Assembly: GCA_029216955.1 (NCBI GenBank)
Contig: JANAVB010002199.1
Location: 17,104,982-17,168,981, forward strand
Direction of reading: 5' to 3'
DNA: 64,000 nucleotides
From: Iris pallida
Lineage: Eukaryota > Streptophyta > Magnoliopsida > Asparagales > Iridaceae
Shown: positions 9,599-21,563 of the stretch, one piece after another
How positions within the stretch are numbered: position 1 is the first letter of the stretch
Layout of the letters: every line of letters begins with the position of its first letter
Translations under genes and position numbers: made by a program
The notes under the pieces: model-generated
Told to the model about the DNA's origin: nothing
What the model saw: the letters and a program-made list of their open reading frames with translations, nothing else
The model's database searches: none

Positions 9599-10844
9599 GG
9601 GGGCATTTGGTATGTGGAATACTATATAGCCGGGAATTCTATATTCCCGGAAATTAAATTCTAAGGAATTAAATTCCTTGGAAAATTATATTCCCATGTT
9701 TCGTGACAATATAAATATTCCCGAAAAAAATAAAAAATAATAATAACGAAAAAAATGAACAAATATAAAAAAACCGGTAAAAACGACAAAAAATCGGTAA
9801 AAACGAAAAAAATGGTAAAAACGAAAAAAAAATCGGTAAAAACGACAAAATAACAAAAAAAGACAAAAACGATGAAAAACGACAAAATCGGTTAAAACGA
9901 CAAAAATGACCAAAAAGTGACAAAAAATATATAAACGACAAAAAATAATAAAAAAGGGTAAAAACGACAAAAATAACAAAAAACGACATAAAATCGGTAA
10001 AAACAACAAAATAATCAAATGCGGCAAAAACGACAAAAAATAACAAAAAAAATCGGTTAAAACGAAAAAAAAGACAAAAAATGGGCTAAAAACAACAAAA
10101 AAAGCTTAAAAACGACAAAAAATCGCTTAAAACGACAAAAAATAACAAAAAAGCGGCAAAAACGAAAAATAAAAGATAAAAACGACAAAAAAGGACAAAA
10201 AATCGGTTAAAACGAAAAAAATCGGTTAAAACGACAAAAAATAACCAAAAAAACGACAAAAACGACAAAAAAATCGATAAAAGCGACAAAAAAAGCGACA
10301 AAAATGACAAAAAACGACATAAAATCAGTAAAAATGACAAAAAAGACTAAAAATCGATAAAAACAACAAAAAAAACTACAAAAATTACAAAAAAAATGCT
10401 TAAAACGACAAAAAATGACAAAAAAGTGACAAAAAGGACAAAAAAGGTAAAAACGACAAAAAATTAATCAAAAAGTGACAAAAAAGACAAAAAAGGGTAA
10501 AAACGACAAAAAAATCGCTTAAAACGACAAAAAATTGGTAAAAACGATAAAAAATGACAAAAAAAAACGATAAAAACGACAAAAAAGGAAAAAATGTTCA
10601 AAATTAATCAAAATTGATCAAAAAAGAAGAAAAAAATTTATACAATTTTTTTTTTTGCCCGGGCAAAAAAATAAATACCCACCTATTCTCAAGGGATAGA
10701 ATTTCCATGTTTTGTGGGTAAACTATTTACCCGGGTATTTATAATTTTCGGAAATAATTTTTTTATAAGCCAAACAAACGTGGTAATAGATTCTCATCTT
10801 AAATTTTTTCGGGGATAAAAAAATACCGCGTACCAAACGCCCCC
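9599..10844. mobile_element. Tourist/PIF-Harbinger-like non-autonomous element, 1246 bp
   Basis: Termini are GGGGGCATTTGGTA and TACCAAACGCCCCC, flanked by a TTA duplication (9596-9598, 10845-10847). TIR and 3-bp TSD fit the Tourist group. Subterminal inverted sequences continue inwards, including an ATTCCC/GGGAAT-rich stretch. The core (about 9730-10600) is a degenerate array of short units resembling AAAAACGACA and AATCGGTAA. No transposase is encoded. A second copy starts at 34511. Confidence 0.9.
9730..10610. repeat. Degenerate AAAAACGACA/AATCGGTAA array inside the Tourist-like element
   Basis: Dozens of 9-13 bp units on the theme AAAACGACAAAAA, interspersed with AAATCGGTTAAAACG. On the reverse strand this gives artificial Phe/Leu-rich open frames. 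It expands an otherwise MITE-like element. Confidence 0.85.
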
Positions 10845-11035
10845 TTAAGGTTTCATAAATTTTTTGTCCTTTTTGAGTTCCGATTCAATTTATTTATTAA
10901 CATATTTTGGACAGTTAAGACATATCAATCGTCATTTCATGATCAAAATTCTAAGCTGAACATCTTCATAATCCAATTGCTAATTTTTGAATAGCTTTGG
11001 AACCCAAAGTCTAACCCTAAATTATTCACACTCAA

Positions 11036-12672
11036 GCCAATTATCAAAATGGAAATAATAAGAAGAAAAAGAAAAGGATTACCAAATATATTTAGCATCA
11101 ATTTTTCTTTCGAGAAACGTAAAGTTGTCTGCTAATTTTTTGTACATACTGTATTGTATGTCTTTTGAGTTCACTGTTCCCAACTTCCACCATAAATGAA
11201 ATGAATAATACACTCTTGCGGCTCGATTTACTGACTTTCCGCCATCCAGCCAGCACTTTTATGTCTTTTCCTGATGACCACAAGGGTCACTCGGGTTCGA
11301 CAACAAGAAAGTTTTTTCTTACATCGTGCTTCACATATATACAGGTCATTTTGAGTGTTTTTATTATTTTTTTTACCAACAACTTTATTTGTTGCAGTTA
11401 AGCGGTAAACAAATACACGACGGTTTCCCTAAAATAATCAAGATTTGAAGTGTCGCTACAGCTGTTTATAACAAGAGAAAATAGGTTGGTGAGAGAATAT
11501 TGTTTAAAATTCATGTGATATCACACAATTATTAATTAAATTCAGCATATGGATCACGTTTGAGATATAAATAGTTCGTTGTGATATTACATGCCAATAT
11601 TTTGGTTAGTTCTCAACAATATATAATGAATAATGAAACAAGAGCATACATTGATCATAATTGATGTTTGCCCAGGGGAAAAAAAGGCAACGAAAATCTT
11701 TGCCATAAAATATTATAAGAGAGGTACCAACTTTTAAAAAATTTAAGAACAGATCTATAACGCCAAAGATAATAGTGATATGAATGTTGCTTCCATACGG
11801 AGATGAGACTGCCAATAGCTCTGGTGGTATTGAGAGAGGACCGCCAATAGATATGACATTCTGAGACTAGACCGCCAATAGATTCGACGGTGAGATGCTC
11901 CCCCTTCCTCTAAAGAGAGAATAACCAAAATAATAATTAAATATGCATCGATACCGTCAGACCTAATGACAGTTTTGTCGTCATCTCGATAACCTAATGA
12001 TGGTATCGATACATCTCGTCAAACCTATCGACGATCTGGGTGGGTGTCACTTATATCATCGTTAGCTTTTATATATCTACATTTATAATTTTTGAAACTT
12101 ATTACCCTTATTCTAATCTCTCCAAATTTTGAGTATCGTGGGATTCCCAACAGTTATATTTTGTCATATTATTAAAGAGTACAATATTTCTGACGATAAT
12201 GAACTGTGTTTTGTGTAGGCTAAAGATTGGACAGTTGAAATATAATTGAAATGGTGCTCGACGAGCCAACCGTTAACCTCAGGATATCCAACCGATGCAC
12301 TTGATCCTAATGAAATCGATTTTTGGTATTATTATTTGTCACCAGCAAAAAAAAAAGGATTTGGGTTATATTTATGTAATTATGTTGGAGCAATGTTTGT
12401 AAATAGTGTTTAATTGTTATTCTGTTGGTTAACACATATACAAAAACACTTGTTTTTCTACTCCTGACTGAAATGTGATCCAAGTTTTCTGTGTCAGACT
12501 GGAAATCCAGATTTACAGCACAAAGGATTCGTCAGCTAGTACACTATGATTGATATTAGGCATGATCTCGGTCCTATACTGTTATTCCAGATCTTCACCT
12601 ATTGATCTGTGGGCAAAACAAAGATATCCAACAAAAATTGTGACCACAAGTCTCCTATAGGAGAAATTAGTT
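11036..12672. other. AT-rich intergenic DNA, no gene recognised
   Basis: No exon, RNA gene or clear terminus is recognised. A short stretch at 11810-11890 repeats the phrase GACCGCCAATAGAT/ACTGCCAATAG three times. Confidence 0.45.
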
Positions 12673-12840
12673 AGTGTGGTCCGAATTTATCACGTGGCAG
12701 TTGTAAAATCTTGTTCTTCTCCAATAATATCGTGACATATCACTCTTGTAGTGTTATACATGTTATTTGTTCTTTCCGTGACGTATCATATTATTATTGG
12801 AGGAGAGTAAGATCTTGCAGTAGTGAGGTCGGACTAATGA
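12673..12840. mobile_element. Small hairpin MITE-like element
   Basis: The two halves are inverted copies. GTCCGAATTTATCAC...ATCTTGTTCTTCTCCAATAAT on the left pairs with ATTATTGGAGGAGAGTAAGATC...GAGGTCGGACTAATG on the right. It is about 165 bp long and non-coding. TSD not resolved. Confidence 0.5.
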
Positions 12841-12884
12841 ATAATTTAAGAATTTTTTTGACTTATCCACCACTTTATTTACTA

Positions 12885-13615
12885 TATTTAAGAGTGTACC
12901 TCACAGTTTTTTAATAATGTATAAGACCTTCCCACTTTTGACGGAATCTGTCAGAAAATGACGGTCAACTGCTTTGACAAAAAAAATTGACCAAAATGTC
13001 CCTTCCATTGTCTTCTTCCTCTTTCCTCCCCCCCTCCCCCTTCCTCCCCTCCCCCCTCCCCCCTCTCCGGACAGGCTGCCGTCGCCGCCGCTCCCCGCTC
13101 CCCCCCCCCTCCTCGCCGTTCGCTCCCCCCCCCCTTTCCGCCACCGCGGCGTGCGATGGCGCGCGTAGCAGCAGTAGTGCTCGTAGCAGCGACGGCGAAG
13201 CGGGGAGGGGGTCAGCGCAGCAGGGAGGGGCACGGCGGCGAGTAGGGGGTGGGCGGGGAGCGGCGACGGGGGGAGAGGGGGGGGGGGAGTGGTGGGGAGG
13301 GGGGAGCGGCTGCATGTTGGTACTGTTGCTGCGGGGGAAGGGGGGAGCGGTGGCATGGAGGAGGGGCGGTGGCGGTGACGGGGAAGAGGGAGCGGGGGCG
13401 GTGACAGGGAGGGGGGAGCGGGGGCGGACAGCGACGGCGGGCTGACCACGAGGGGGAGGAGGAGGAGGGTGAGAGGAAAGATGAAGAATAAAATATGGGA
13501 GGAATATTTTTGTCAATTTTTTTTGGGTCAAATGGATTTACCGTCTTAACTGCTGTCGAAAGTTGTAGGACTTGTATATTATAAAATAAAAACTATAGAG
13601 TGCAACCTTAAATAT
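12885..13615. mobile_element. MULE-like non-autonomous element with GC-rich core
   Basis: Inverted terminal regions: left about 12890-13010, right about 13495-13610. They share blocks such as GACGG(T)...CAACTGC and AAAAAAATTGAC. The core (13015-13460) is a GC-rich, strand-asymmetric C/G-run region inside AT-rich DNA. Proline- or glycine-rich open frames in the core arise from its base composition on both strands. A GC-rich insert between long TIRs is typical of Pack-MULEs, but no parent gene was recognised. Confidence 0.55.
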
Positions 13616-13988
13616 GATAAATAAAGTGGAAATTAAAGTCAAAATATTTCATAATTTTAACTTACACATTAACATGCATGTTTCGAGCTGCCTCGTGGTC
13701 TTGTTCGAAAGGTGGAAAATGAACAGGAAAATCACGGGTAAACAAATGAACAGATCGAGACGATTAATGTATATTTGTTACTGTGCTACAATGTTAAAAT
13801 CTCTTCACGTTATATCTATTATTGTTTCGAAAAATTTTGTGCGAAAGGGGAAAATCTATATATGCCAGCAGCCGAGTGGTCCATTGACTAGCTGGACTTG
13901 GGCACTTCAAACTCAGAAACAATCAAGCAACAACAAAACCAATTTTCTTCACATAATTTATATATGGAAATTAGGAACATGTATAATA

Positions 13989-14790
13989 TGTTGGGAAAGA
14001 AACGCGAAAACCTTTTTCCAAATCGGAGAGTACCTGCGAGAGGACCGAGCAATACAACGCATGAACCCAAAAACAATCACACAAAATAATCCATGCAGAC
14101 ACAGAGAATTTTTGACGTGGAAAATCCTTGCGGGAAAAAATCACGGGACGATCGGAGTCCAACCCTGAGAAGCCTCCACTAATGGAATAGAAGAATTACA
14201 CCCTCTACAAACTCCTCCCGATCCAAATCGGATCCCCACAACACTCAGAGATAAGAACAATGATTACAAGGCTACGAAGAGCGAGAACGACGAGTAGAGA
14301 TTACCCGAAACACGATCTCCTTCGAATAGCGACCTTCAATCCTCCGTCTTCTTCTCCGAAGTTGCAATGGCAGTCTTGCCTCCTTCCTCTCTCCAAGTTG
14401 TGTTACGTTGCGTTATGGCGTCATGAATTAGGGTTGAGAAAACTCAACTTAACTCCCCAATCCCGCAACCAACCTGGGCCGTCGGATTAGATCCAATGAT
14501 GAAAAGCCACCCTAAAATCCGCTTCAGCCCCCGACGACACAGAGTTCGGCCAGAACTCTGTGTCGGGCAACCAGCACTGGCCGACCACATTCTGGAATGG
14601 GGAGGCAGAGTTCGGCCAGAACTCTGCCTGGGGCAGAGTTCGGCCCGAACTCGGCCCCCCTGCTTCCAGCAGCTCCCTGTAGCTCTATCAGCAGCCCCGC
14701 TTCCTCCCCGAGCTTCTTCGACACACGAACGGCGCTCGTCGCTCTCCGGGGTCTTCTCCACATAGGTTGGGAACCCCACCCACTCCAACA
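13989..14790 (-). repeat. Copia 3' LTR
   Basis: 802 bp, TG..CA (plus-strand view TGTTGGGAAAG...CACTCCAACA). Contains two strong palindromes on the theme CAGAGTTC..GAACTCTG (14531-14566 and 14604-14628), also present in the 5' LTR. Confidence 0.95.
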
Positions 14791-14806
14791 AATCTTCCCC
14801 TTCACA
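14791..14806 (-). promoter_or_regulatory. Copia polypurine tract
   Basis: On the minus strand the sequence GTGAAGGGGAAGATT directly abuts the 3' LTR. This is the expected place and composition for the plus-strand primer of reverse transcription. Confidence 0.75.
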
Positions 14807-14807
14807 A

Positions 14808-16505
14808 CTATGGGGAGGATATCGTCATCCCGACGATCTGCCTGCAGTACTCAAACTTCTCCCTTGGTAGAATCTTCGTGAACATATCAGCTCCGTTGTC
14901 ATCTGTATGAACCTTCTCAAGCTCCGCGTCCTTCTTCTCAACCACATCCCGTATCCAATGATACCGAGTCTCGATGTGCTTGGACCGGCTATGAAACGTC
15001 TGATTCTTCACAAGGTGGATAGCACTCTGACTGTCGCAAAGCAAAGTATACTGCTCTTGCTTCAGTCCCATTTCCTGCAACAGCTTCTTCATCCACAGCA
15101 GCTCCTTGCAAGCCTCCGTCGCTGCAATGTACTCTGCCTCTGTCGTTGACAAGGCAACACACTTCTGCAACCGCGATTGCCACGACACTGCTCCTCCCGT
15201 AAACATCATCACATAGCCCGATGTCGATCGCCTCGTGTCTACATCTCCAGCCATATCAGCGTCGGTATACCCAACCAGCTTCGGCTCGTCACCACCAAAG
15301 GAAAGTCTCCAACCAGCAGTGCCCTGAAGATATCGTAGAATCCACTTGACCGCACTCCAATGTACCCTTCCAGGATTTGAAAGATACCTGCTAACCGTAC
15401 CAACTGCATGAGCAATATCTGGCCTCGTACACACCATGACATACATCAGGCTTCCCACAGCTGAGGCATATGGAACCCGCTCCATATCTTCCTTTTCGTC
15501 CTCGGTAGATGGACACTGTTCCTCAGTGAGCTTAAAGTGAGCCACGAGGGGGGAACTCACTTTCTTCGACCCGTCCATCCCGAAACGCTGAAGTACCCGG
15601 TGAATGTACTTCGTTTGGGACAAGTGTAGCAGCTTGGACTCTCTCTCTCGGCTGATCTCCATCCCAAGAATAGTCTTCGCTGCGCCCAAATCCTTCATAG
15701 AGAAGGCCGCGCCCAGTTAGCGCTTCAGCTCCGCTATCCTAGTGGCATTCTGACCCACTAATAGCATATCATCAACATAGAGCAACAAAATGATGAAATC
15801 TTCCTTGACAAAATACCTCACAAATGCACAATGGTCCGACGTTGTCCGTGCATAACCATGCTCCCCCATAAACGACTCGAACTTCCTGTACCACTGCCTC
15901 GGAGCCTGCTTCAGACCATACAAGCTCTTCCTCAACCGGCAGACCAAATGTGACTTACCCTTCTCACAGAATCCCTCTGGCTGCTCCATGTACAACTCCT
16001 CCTCAAGATCACCGTGGAGGAATGCCGTCTTCACATCCATCTGCTCGACCTCCAAGTCAAAACTGGCTGCTAATGCTAGCACCACCCGAATAGACGAATG
16101 CTTGACAACAGGCGAAAAGATCTCATCATAATCCACGCCTTTCCGCTGACCGTAGCCTTTGACTACCAGCCTCGCTTTGTATCGAGGGCGAGTAGCATCT
16201 TCCGTCTGCTTCACTCTGAACACCCATCGATTCTTCAAAGCCTTCTTGCCCTTTGGCAACCGCACCAGATCATAAGTGGAATTGGTGTGCAAGGAACTCA
16301 TCTCCTCCTGCATAGCCTCCATCCATTCCTGCCTGTGTTCGTCTTCCATAGCCTCTGCAAAACTTTCGGGCTCTCCTCCGTCAGTCAATAGCACATACTC
16401 ATCCGGTGAGTATCTCGTAGATGGTCGACGATCTCTGTCGCTCCTTCTCAGTGGAGCCACTGGTGCTGGCTGTATACCAACAGCCTCCTCCCCTTCAGGA
16501 ACTGC
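14808..16505 (-). pseudogene. Copia polyprotein, C-terminal part (reverse transcriptase and RNase H)
   Basis: Continues the polyprotein of 23888-26223 after the nested element; removing the insert and one ACTGC copy restores a single frame of 1343 codons including stop. It contains the Copia RT region (YKARLVVKGYGQ, QMDVKTAFLHG, and the active-site LLYVDDMLL) and an RNase H region with DADMAGD and STTEAEY. One in-frame TAA (15717-15719) separates RT from the rest; the next codons continue the family sequence (FSMKDLG), so this is a single nonsense change, probably from CAA. Stop at 14808-14810. With the stop and the insertion the gene cannot make a full polyprotein. Confidence 0.93.
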
Positions 16506-18590
16506 TGTAGTGACCCGCTCCGCCCTAGCGGAACGCCGATTCCAAACGGCAAGTGCAACGACTCAAACGAGCCGTCGACCCGAAGAATTGCCTCGACCCG
16601 ATGAAGTAACAATGCAAATTGATGCAAGACTTGCATTGGCCCGTCAAGAAGAATCCAGACTTAGACTTGCAAAGGCGCGCTCGGAGGATCGCTCGGCCGA
16701 TGCGAACATCGCTAAGGTGGGTGGCTCCGATGAACCCGTCTGTGCTTAGCCTAGACACATAACAATGCGGACACTATCACGAGAATCGCTAGGCGACAAC
16801 ACCATGCATGTTAATAAATGATCCAACGCACCTAGCTAAGGGAATAATCCCATCTTGCATGCTTGTTTAGAACATGGAAAAGAACTCGGCAATTATAGAA
16901 ACGCTCGCACCACGCTCTACGCTCGTGCTACGGCACAAGCTCACGTTCATGTCCCGTATACGTTCAAATAATGAAACAATGAATGGTTTACAACAATGAA
17001 ACGGGAAGGCTATCAACATAGTCGCTCCGAGTAGAGTTTAGCAACATTGGAAGGCTATGGGACCGATGGGTCGCCAAGGCGACTCCCACACTGGGAGTTG
17101 CGTAATGCATGAATGAATGAATCAACGAATGAATGAACAAACACATGAATGACTCTATGAACATACAAACAAGTGAAAGAATAACATGAAAAGAAAGAAT
17201 ACATGAAAGATAAGACGCTAGCGACAGGTGTGACGGGCACGTGCAACGGGGCTCGCTACCCGCGCTGTACGGACGCCAACCTGGTCGTTAACGCATTATG
17301 GCATGAAAGATAAGACATGGAAGACGCTAGCGACAGGTATGACGGGCACGTGCAACGGGGCTTGCTACCCGCGCTGTACGGACGCCAACCTGGTCGTTAA
17401 CGCATTATGGCTAAGGGCTAGCCTACGGCTCAGAGATAGCCGCTAAGTAAAAGACAAGATAATACGAAATGGTCGTGGACAAACGGCACGGGCGATGGGG
17501 GGGTAAACCGTGGCCGTCGTGTGGAAGGATTCTGCGGCACGGGCGTTGGGGGGGTAAACCGTGGCCGGCCTAGGCAGAATCAATGGCGCTTACGGGCTGC
17601 TTGGGTGCGGGCTTGGGCACCAAGAGACGTAAGTAGGAGGGTATATTCAAGAGACTTAACGGGGTGTACCAGCCATCACCCTACGCTAAGTTGAGAATTG
17701 CCACAGGGGAATGTCCTAAATGGCTTGCAAAGCCAGCGACCCGTGCATGTAGATTAAGTGGACTATGCTGGTGGCAATCCACGTGCAAGTTCTTGCATTG
17801 AAATCAAAGTAGTCTAAGTAAACTAAATGAAGTGTCTCCAGAACATGCTTGAAGTGTAATATCCTAAACATGAACATGCCCGAAATATAACACTCTTGAA
17901 CATGCTTGAAATATAACATCCTGAACATGAACATGCTCGATATGTAACACTCCTGAACATGCTTGAATGAAATACTCGAAACATGCTTGAATTGTAACAC
18001 TCTAAAAACGTGTCTATGACGTGCTAGAACATGCCTCCGACGTGCTAGTGCACAAAAGATTATAGAACGTGTTTGGTAATGATGGCATTGTGGGCGAGCC
18101 AGCCTCCCCACCAGTGCATAACAATGTACTGATAACCCCACAGTATGCTTGCAGGATAGCAGGAGACGCCGGCGGGTGCGGAGCTTCCGTCGAACGTGTC
18201 AAGGCGCGGAGCCAACTCTGGGGCCTTGGAACGTTGCAAGAAGCTGAAGCACCCTATACAGGACATAATGTATCGGAACATCGCCATGTATCCTTCCATG
18301 TTGTAAGCCATTTGGCACGCCTTTTATGTTTCAGAGAGAGAGAGAGCTTGAGCGACTTGTAATATCGGCCTAGCGCCGCTTGTAAACTTGTTGAATATCA
18401 ATAAAGAATTTGGTTTCGCTTCAATTGTGTTCATTTATATTCCGCTGCAAATGGGGACACTCTGTGCGACTCTGTGGCCTAGAACTCAAATCGGCCGTTT
18501 CTGGACTTGGCCTTGCACGGGCGCAACCTAGGCCCGTGCGGCATCACGCCTTAGCGAGGACGATCGCTCCTACGGGAGCGGGGCGTGAAA
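16506..18590 (+). repeat. LARD 5' LTR (2085 bp)
   Basis: Nearly identical to the 3' LTR, but lacks about 239 bp present there (23109-23347) after the shared GACGTGCTAG at 18038-18047. Contains a roughly 100-bp tandem duplication (17213-17410, GACGCTAGCGACAGGT...), several GAACATGCTTGAA repeats (17850-17990) and an AATAAAG possible poly(A) signal near 18401. Confidence 0.92.
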
Positions 18591-18593
18591 GTT

Positions 18594-18605
18594 TGGTATC
18601 AGAGC
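18594..18605 (+). promoter_or_regulatory. LARD primer binding site (iMet tRNA)
   Basis: TGGTATCAGAGC, three bases after the 5' LTR, is complementary to the 3' end of plant initiator methionine tRNA. Confidence 0.9.
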
Positions 18606-21563
18606 ACGGCTTTACGTCCTTGGACTTCACATCGAATTCTCAGTTTTGAAAGCTCGTTGGAAATAAGGAAGTGTACGCTCTCTCTCGTTGTGCCTTGGGA
18701 TGTTCCATACAATAAGTCTAATACTTTCAAAAGCTCGTACAAGTACTCGGTTGAACGGGATCGATAGGCGAAGGCCTTTGTGCCAAACCCCGACAGACTT
18801 GAGTCGAAGGAAGACTAAATTGCTAGAAGTTAGCAAACACAAGGCTCGCTTGAATAACTTTACGCTAACAATGTCGAACTATGTTAGACTTGACTCGATA
18901 GAGAACATATGTTAAGTTAACCTGTAGCGTGCATGCCTGACTAGTCTTGCATCGACCTAGCAAGTGAGCGTGCAAATTCAAATATAGTCCGCACGAGATG
19001 GCTATGCGGCACAACTTAGTCCGTGTGTCGTGCACCTTGACTTCTGGTGCAATCGAGTTGCGAGCGATACCAAGTACCGCTCGGTCGGGAACGGAGATAC
19101 ACTTAGAGTGTATATCGATAGGAATGCTATCAACTAACGCTTAGGCGCACACGAAAGATTGGCTTGGATTTTGAGGATTTGCTTGAACGACTTAGTACGT
19201 CGAGGCGACATGAGCATTACGCTAGAGATTCGTTGAACGAATCGATAAGACGTCTTAGCGCGTGGCGCAAACGTGATTGAGGATTAGACCGTATGGCTTG
19301 AACCCGAGTGGTGTATGTGATAGGTTCGAAGAAGAAAAAAGAATATGATTGAGGACTAGTCGAGTGGCTCGAACCCTGAGTGGTGTATGGACGTTATAGA
19401 AATTGTTCGAGCGAGACTAAAGGAATTACGGATAGAACGAGTATGTCGGCGAAGCGATGCGGTCGCGCAAAGCTTTAGAACGTGTCACGCTTAGTTGATC
19501 GTGACTTCGTGTGTCCCGAACGAGATATCGTTCGGACAACTTGTGAATGGGTAACGCGTGTTAGAAATGATTCGGAACGATGGATGAAAATAAATGGTCT
19601 TGATCGAGGAAACTTAGAGGAACGTGCGTGCGATGTCGAATTGATGCAAATGAAATGTGACTTGAGTTTTGAATAACGATCTTGAAACGAGCTTTGAGGA
19701 AAAGCGACTGAACTTGATCTTGAGTATCGGGAGAAATGGTGGAATATCCAACTCGGACAACGGCATCGTCGCATGACTCGAAATTGGTTGCAAAGGAAGA
19801 TCGTCAGGTTACGCATATCGTCGATGGTATTGAGGCGTATCAAAGATCGATATGCGATAACTCGGGGGTACTCTGACTCGGCGAATGACGATCGTGCAAA
19901 TGTCATTGTTCCGTTGGATGCTATACTCGGGGTATTAAAACGTGTCAAGGAAAATATAGACGTGACTCGAGGATTTCTGGTTGAATGAATGACGGTCGGA
20001 CTGTCGAATTGAAATCTTGACTTGGATGAAATAAAATGCTTGGATTTACTTCGACGATAACCCCAACGTCGACATTCTTGTCTTATGCGAGCGCAACTCC
20101 AGCCTCGCACATGCGTCGCGCCGATTAGGGCGATCACTCCGCGTGAGCGCTGGTATGGTGATTCATCCAGCGGGGGTGATCAAACTTGCACGGCGTGGCA
20201 ATACGATTGCTTCGACTTGTGGTTTGACGCGAAGATGACTTAAGAATGATTCGGTGTGCTTGAATGATTAAGTTTGAGGATTGAGTAGGTCCAATCCGCG
20301 TATCGAAAATGAATTAGTCTAGACGCAAACAAGAGTTACGCCCCGATGAGAATGATTATTCTGCGGGAGCGTTGCATGGTGATTCATGAACCACCGTGGA
20401 TAGTCGGACTCGCGTGAGATTGGGGCGCAACATATTGTCAAAGCTAGATGAACTCGTGATCGAATACATGAATTGGAAAGAATGGATATGTGAAGTATGT
20501 GATCAGAATGAATTCGGATATATGCGGCGAATGCCTTGACGAGAATAGGTGATCGTGCTCGATGTTTAGAAATCTGAGTGACGCGAGCTTGGGTAGAAAA
20601 TCCCGTACTACCGACTTTGGTTTGACCCTAGGATTAGGGTCAGTGTTGGCATTATTGTTGGGGAACTATGATTCCAATCCTGACATTGACTTAGCCTCGA
20701 AAAGATGGCCTAGCGGTTAGGCGAGACGCCCCTGTTTCATGTGTTAGCAATCAAAAGATTGATCTTGAGAATTGGCATGGATGGATAGCATGAATCACGA
20801 ATGTAGGAAACCCTGCTCACGAGACTTGGCTGACATGCATATATTTCAGGGACGCTTGAGTATGTGCACGATGCGACTCGAGTGAGAATGACAAACTCAC
20901 TATCCTGCGGCTTGGCTGAATGCATGTATTTTGGGGACGCTTGGAATGCGTGCACGATCCAACCAAGTGATACATTGAGTTCTAGCACGACTTGGGGAGT
21001 GAACGAGTATAGTGAACGTGAAATCGTGCTAGTAAAAGTTGGTATAACGAGGTGAAGCATTGATAGGAAGATATGCTCGACGATAGTGCAATATGTGGTC
21101 TTAAATTCGATGAAAATTTCCTAGACTTGGTCGACCCCGTTAAGTAGAAATCATACTGATTTCGTGGACACGAACGCTTGAAAAGCGAATCGGGCCATCT
21201 CGATGACCGAGATAAACGAAAGTGAATTTGCCTTAGCCTACGACCCTCGCATTTGACGAATTACAATGTGTCTCGTGTAACCATTCCAGTTCCATGACAC
21301 GTCGAAATAGCAACCAAGACGAAGAAATACTCGAATTGAATAAGTACAATCAACTCTAAAATGAATGAAAGGCTATTCGATAAAATCGACCCAACGCGTG
21401 TGACACGGAACTTAGAAAGATATCAAGTATGGTTCGATGTCGTCGAACGATAGGACCGCTCGATGAAATTGTCTAAGAAACACGAAAACACGAGTTAAGA
21501 AATGGTAGGATGACCTGCACTCAGAAAGTCTCGAGGACGAGACTTATTTTGAGTGGTGTATTA
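18606..21563 (+). other. LARD interior, non-coding
   Basis: No gag, protease, RT or integrase motifs were found in any frame; the open frames present are short and unlike any family I know. The phrase GGTGATTCAT occurs twice in similar contexts (20157 and 20390). The last 60 bases contain the GAGGACGAGAC motif before the 3' LTR. Confidence 0.7.

Larger units (their letters stand above)
9460..11035. mobile_element. Degenerate foldback/MITE-like element split by the Tourist insertion
   Basis: The left arm (about 9465-9580) and right arm (about 10880-11030) are inverted copies. For example TTGATCATGAGATGGCGATT and AAAATATGTTAATAAAT on the left match the reverse complement on the right with scattered changes. 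Without the inserted Tourist element the remaining DNA is about 330 bp, the size of a MITE. Exact ends and TSD are not resolved. Confidence 0.55.

Noticed and set aside
9661..10582. Several Phe/Leu-rich membrane-protein-like open frames on the minus strand (also 34725-35124)
   Set aside because: Translations of the AAAACGACA array in Tourist-like elements; overlapping frames all look alike.
12901..13531. Proline-rich open frames on both strands
   Set aside because: Follow from C/G runs in the GC-rich core of a MULE-like element; no domain or splice evidence.
16276..16749. 157-aa open frame crossing the LARD 5' boundary
   Set aside because: It spans the junction of the antisense strand of Copia RT and the LARD LTR, so it cannot be an old gene.
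18594..18605. Possible tRNA gene fragment
   Set aside because: Only the 12-nt complement to the tRNA 3' end is present, as expected for a retroelement primer site; no tRNA arms or A/B boxes.
19475..20137. 220-aa open frame in the LARD interior
   Set aside because: No similarity to gag or pol and no repeat in a second copy; probably chance in low-stop sequence.
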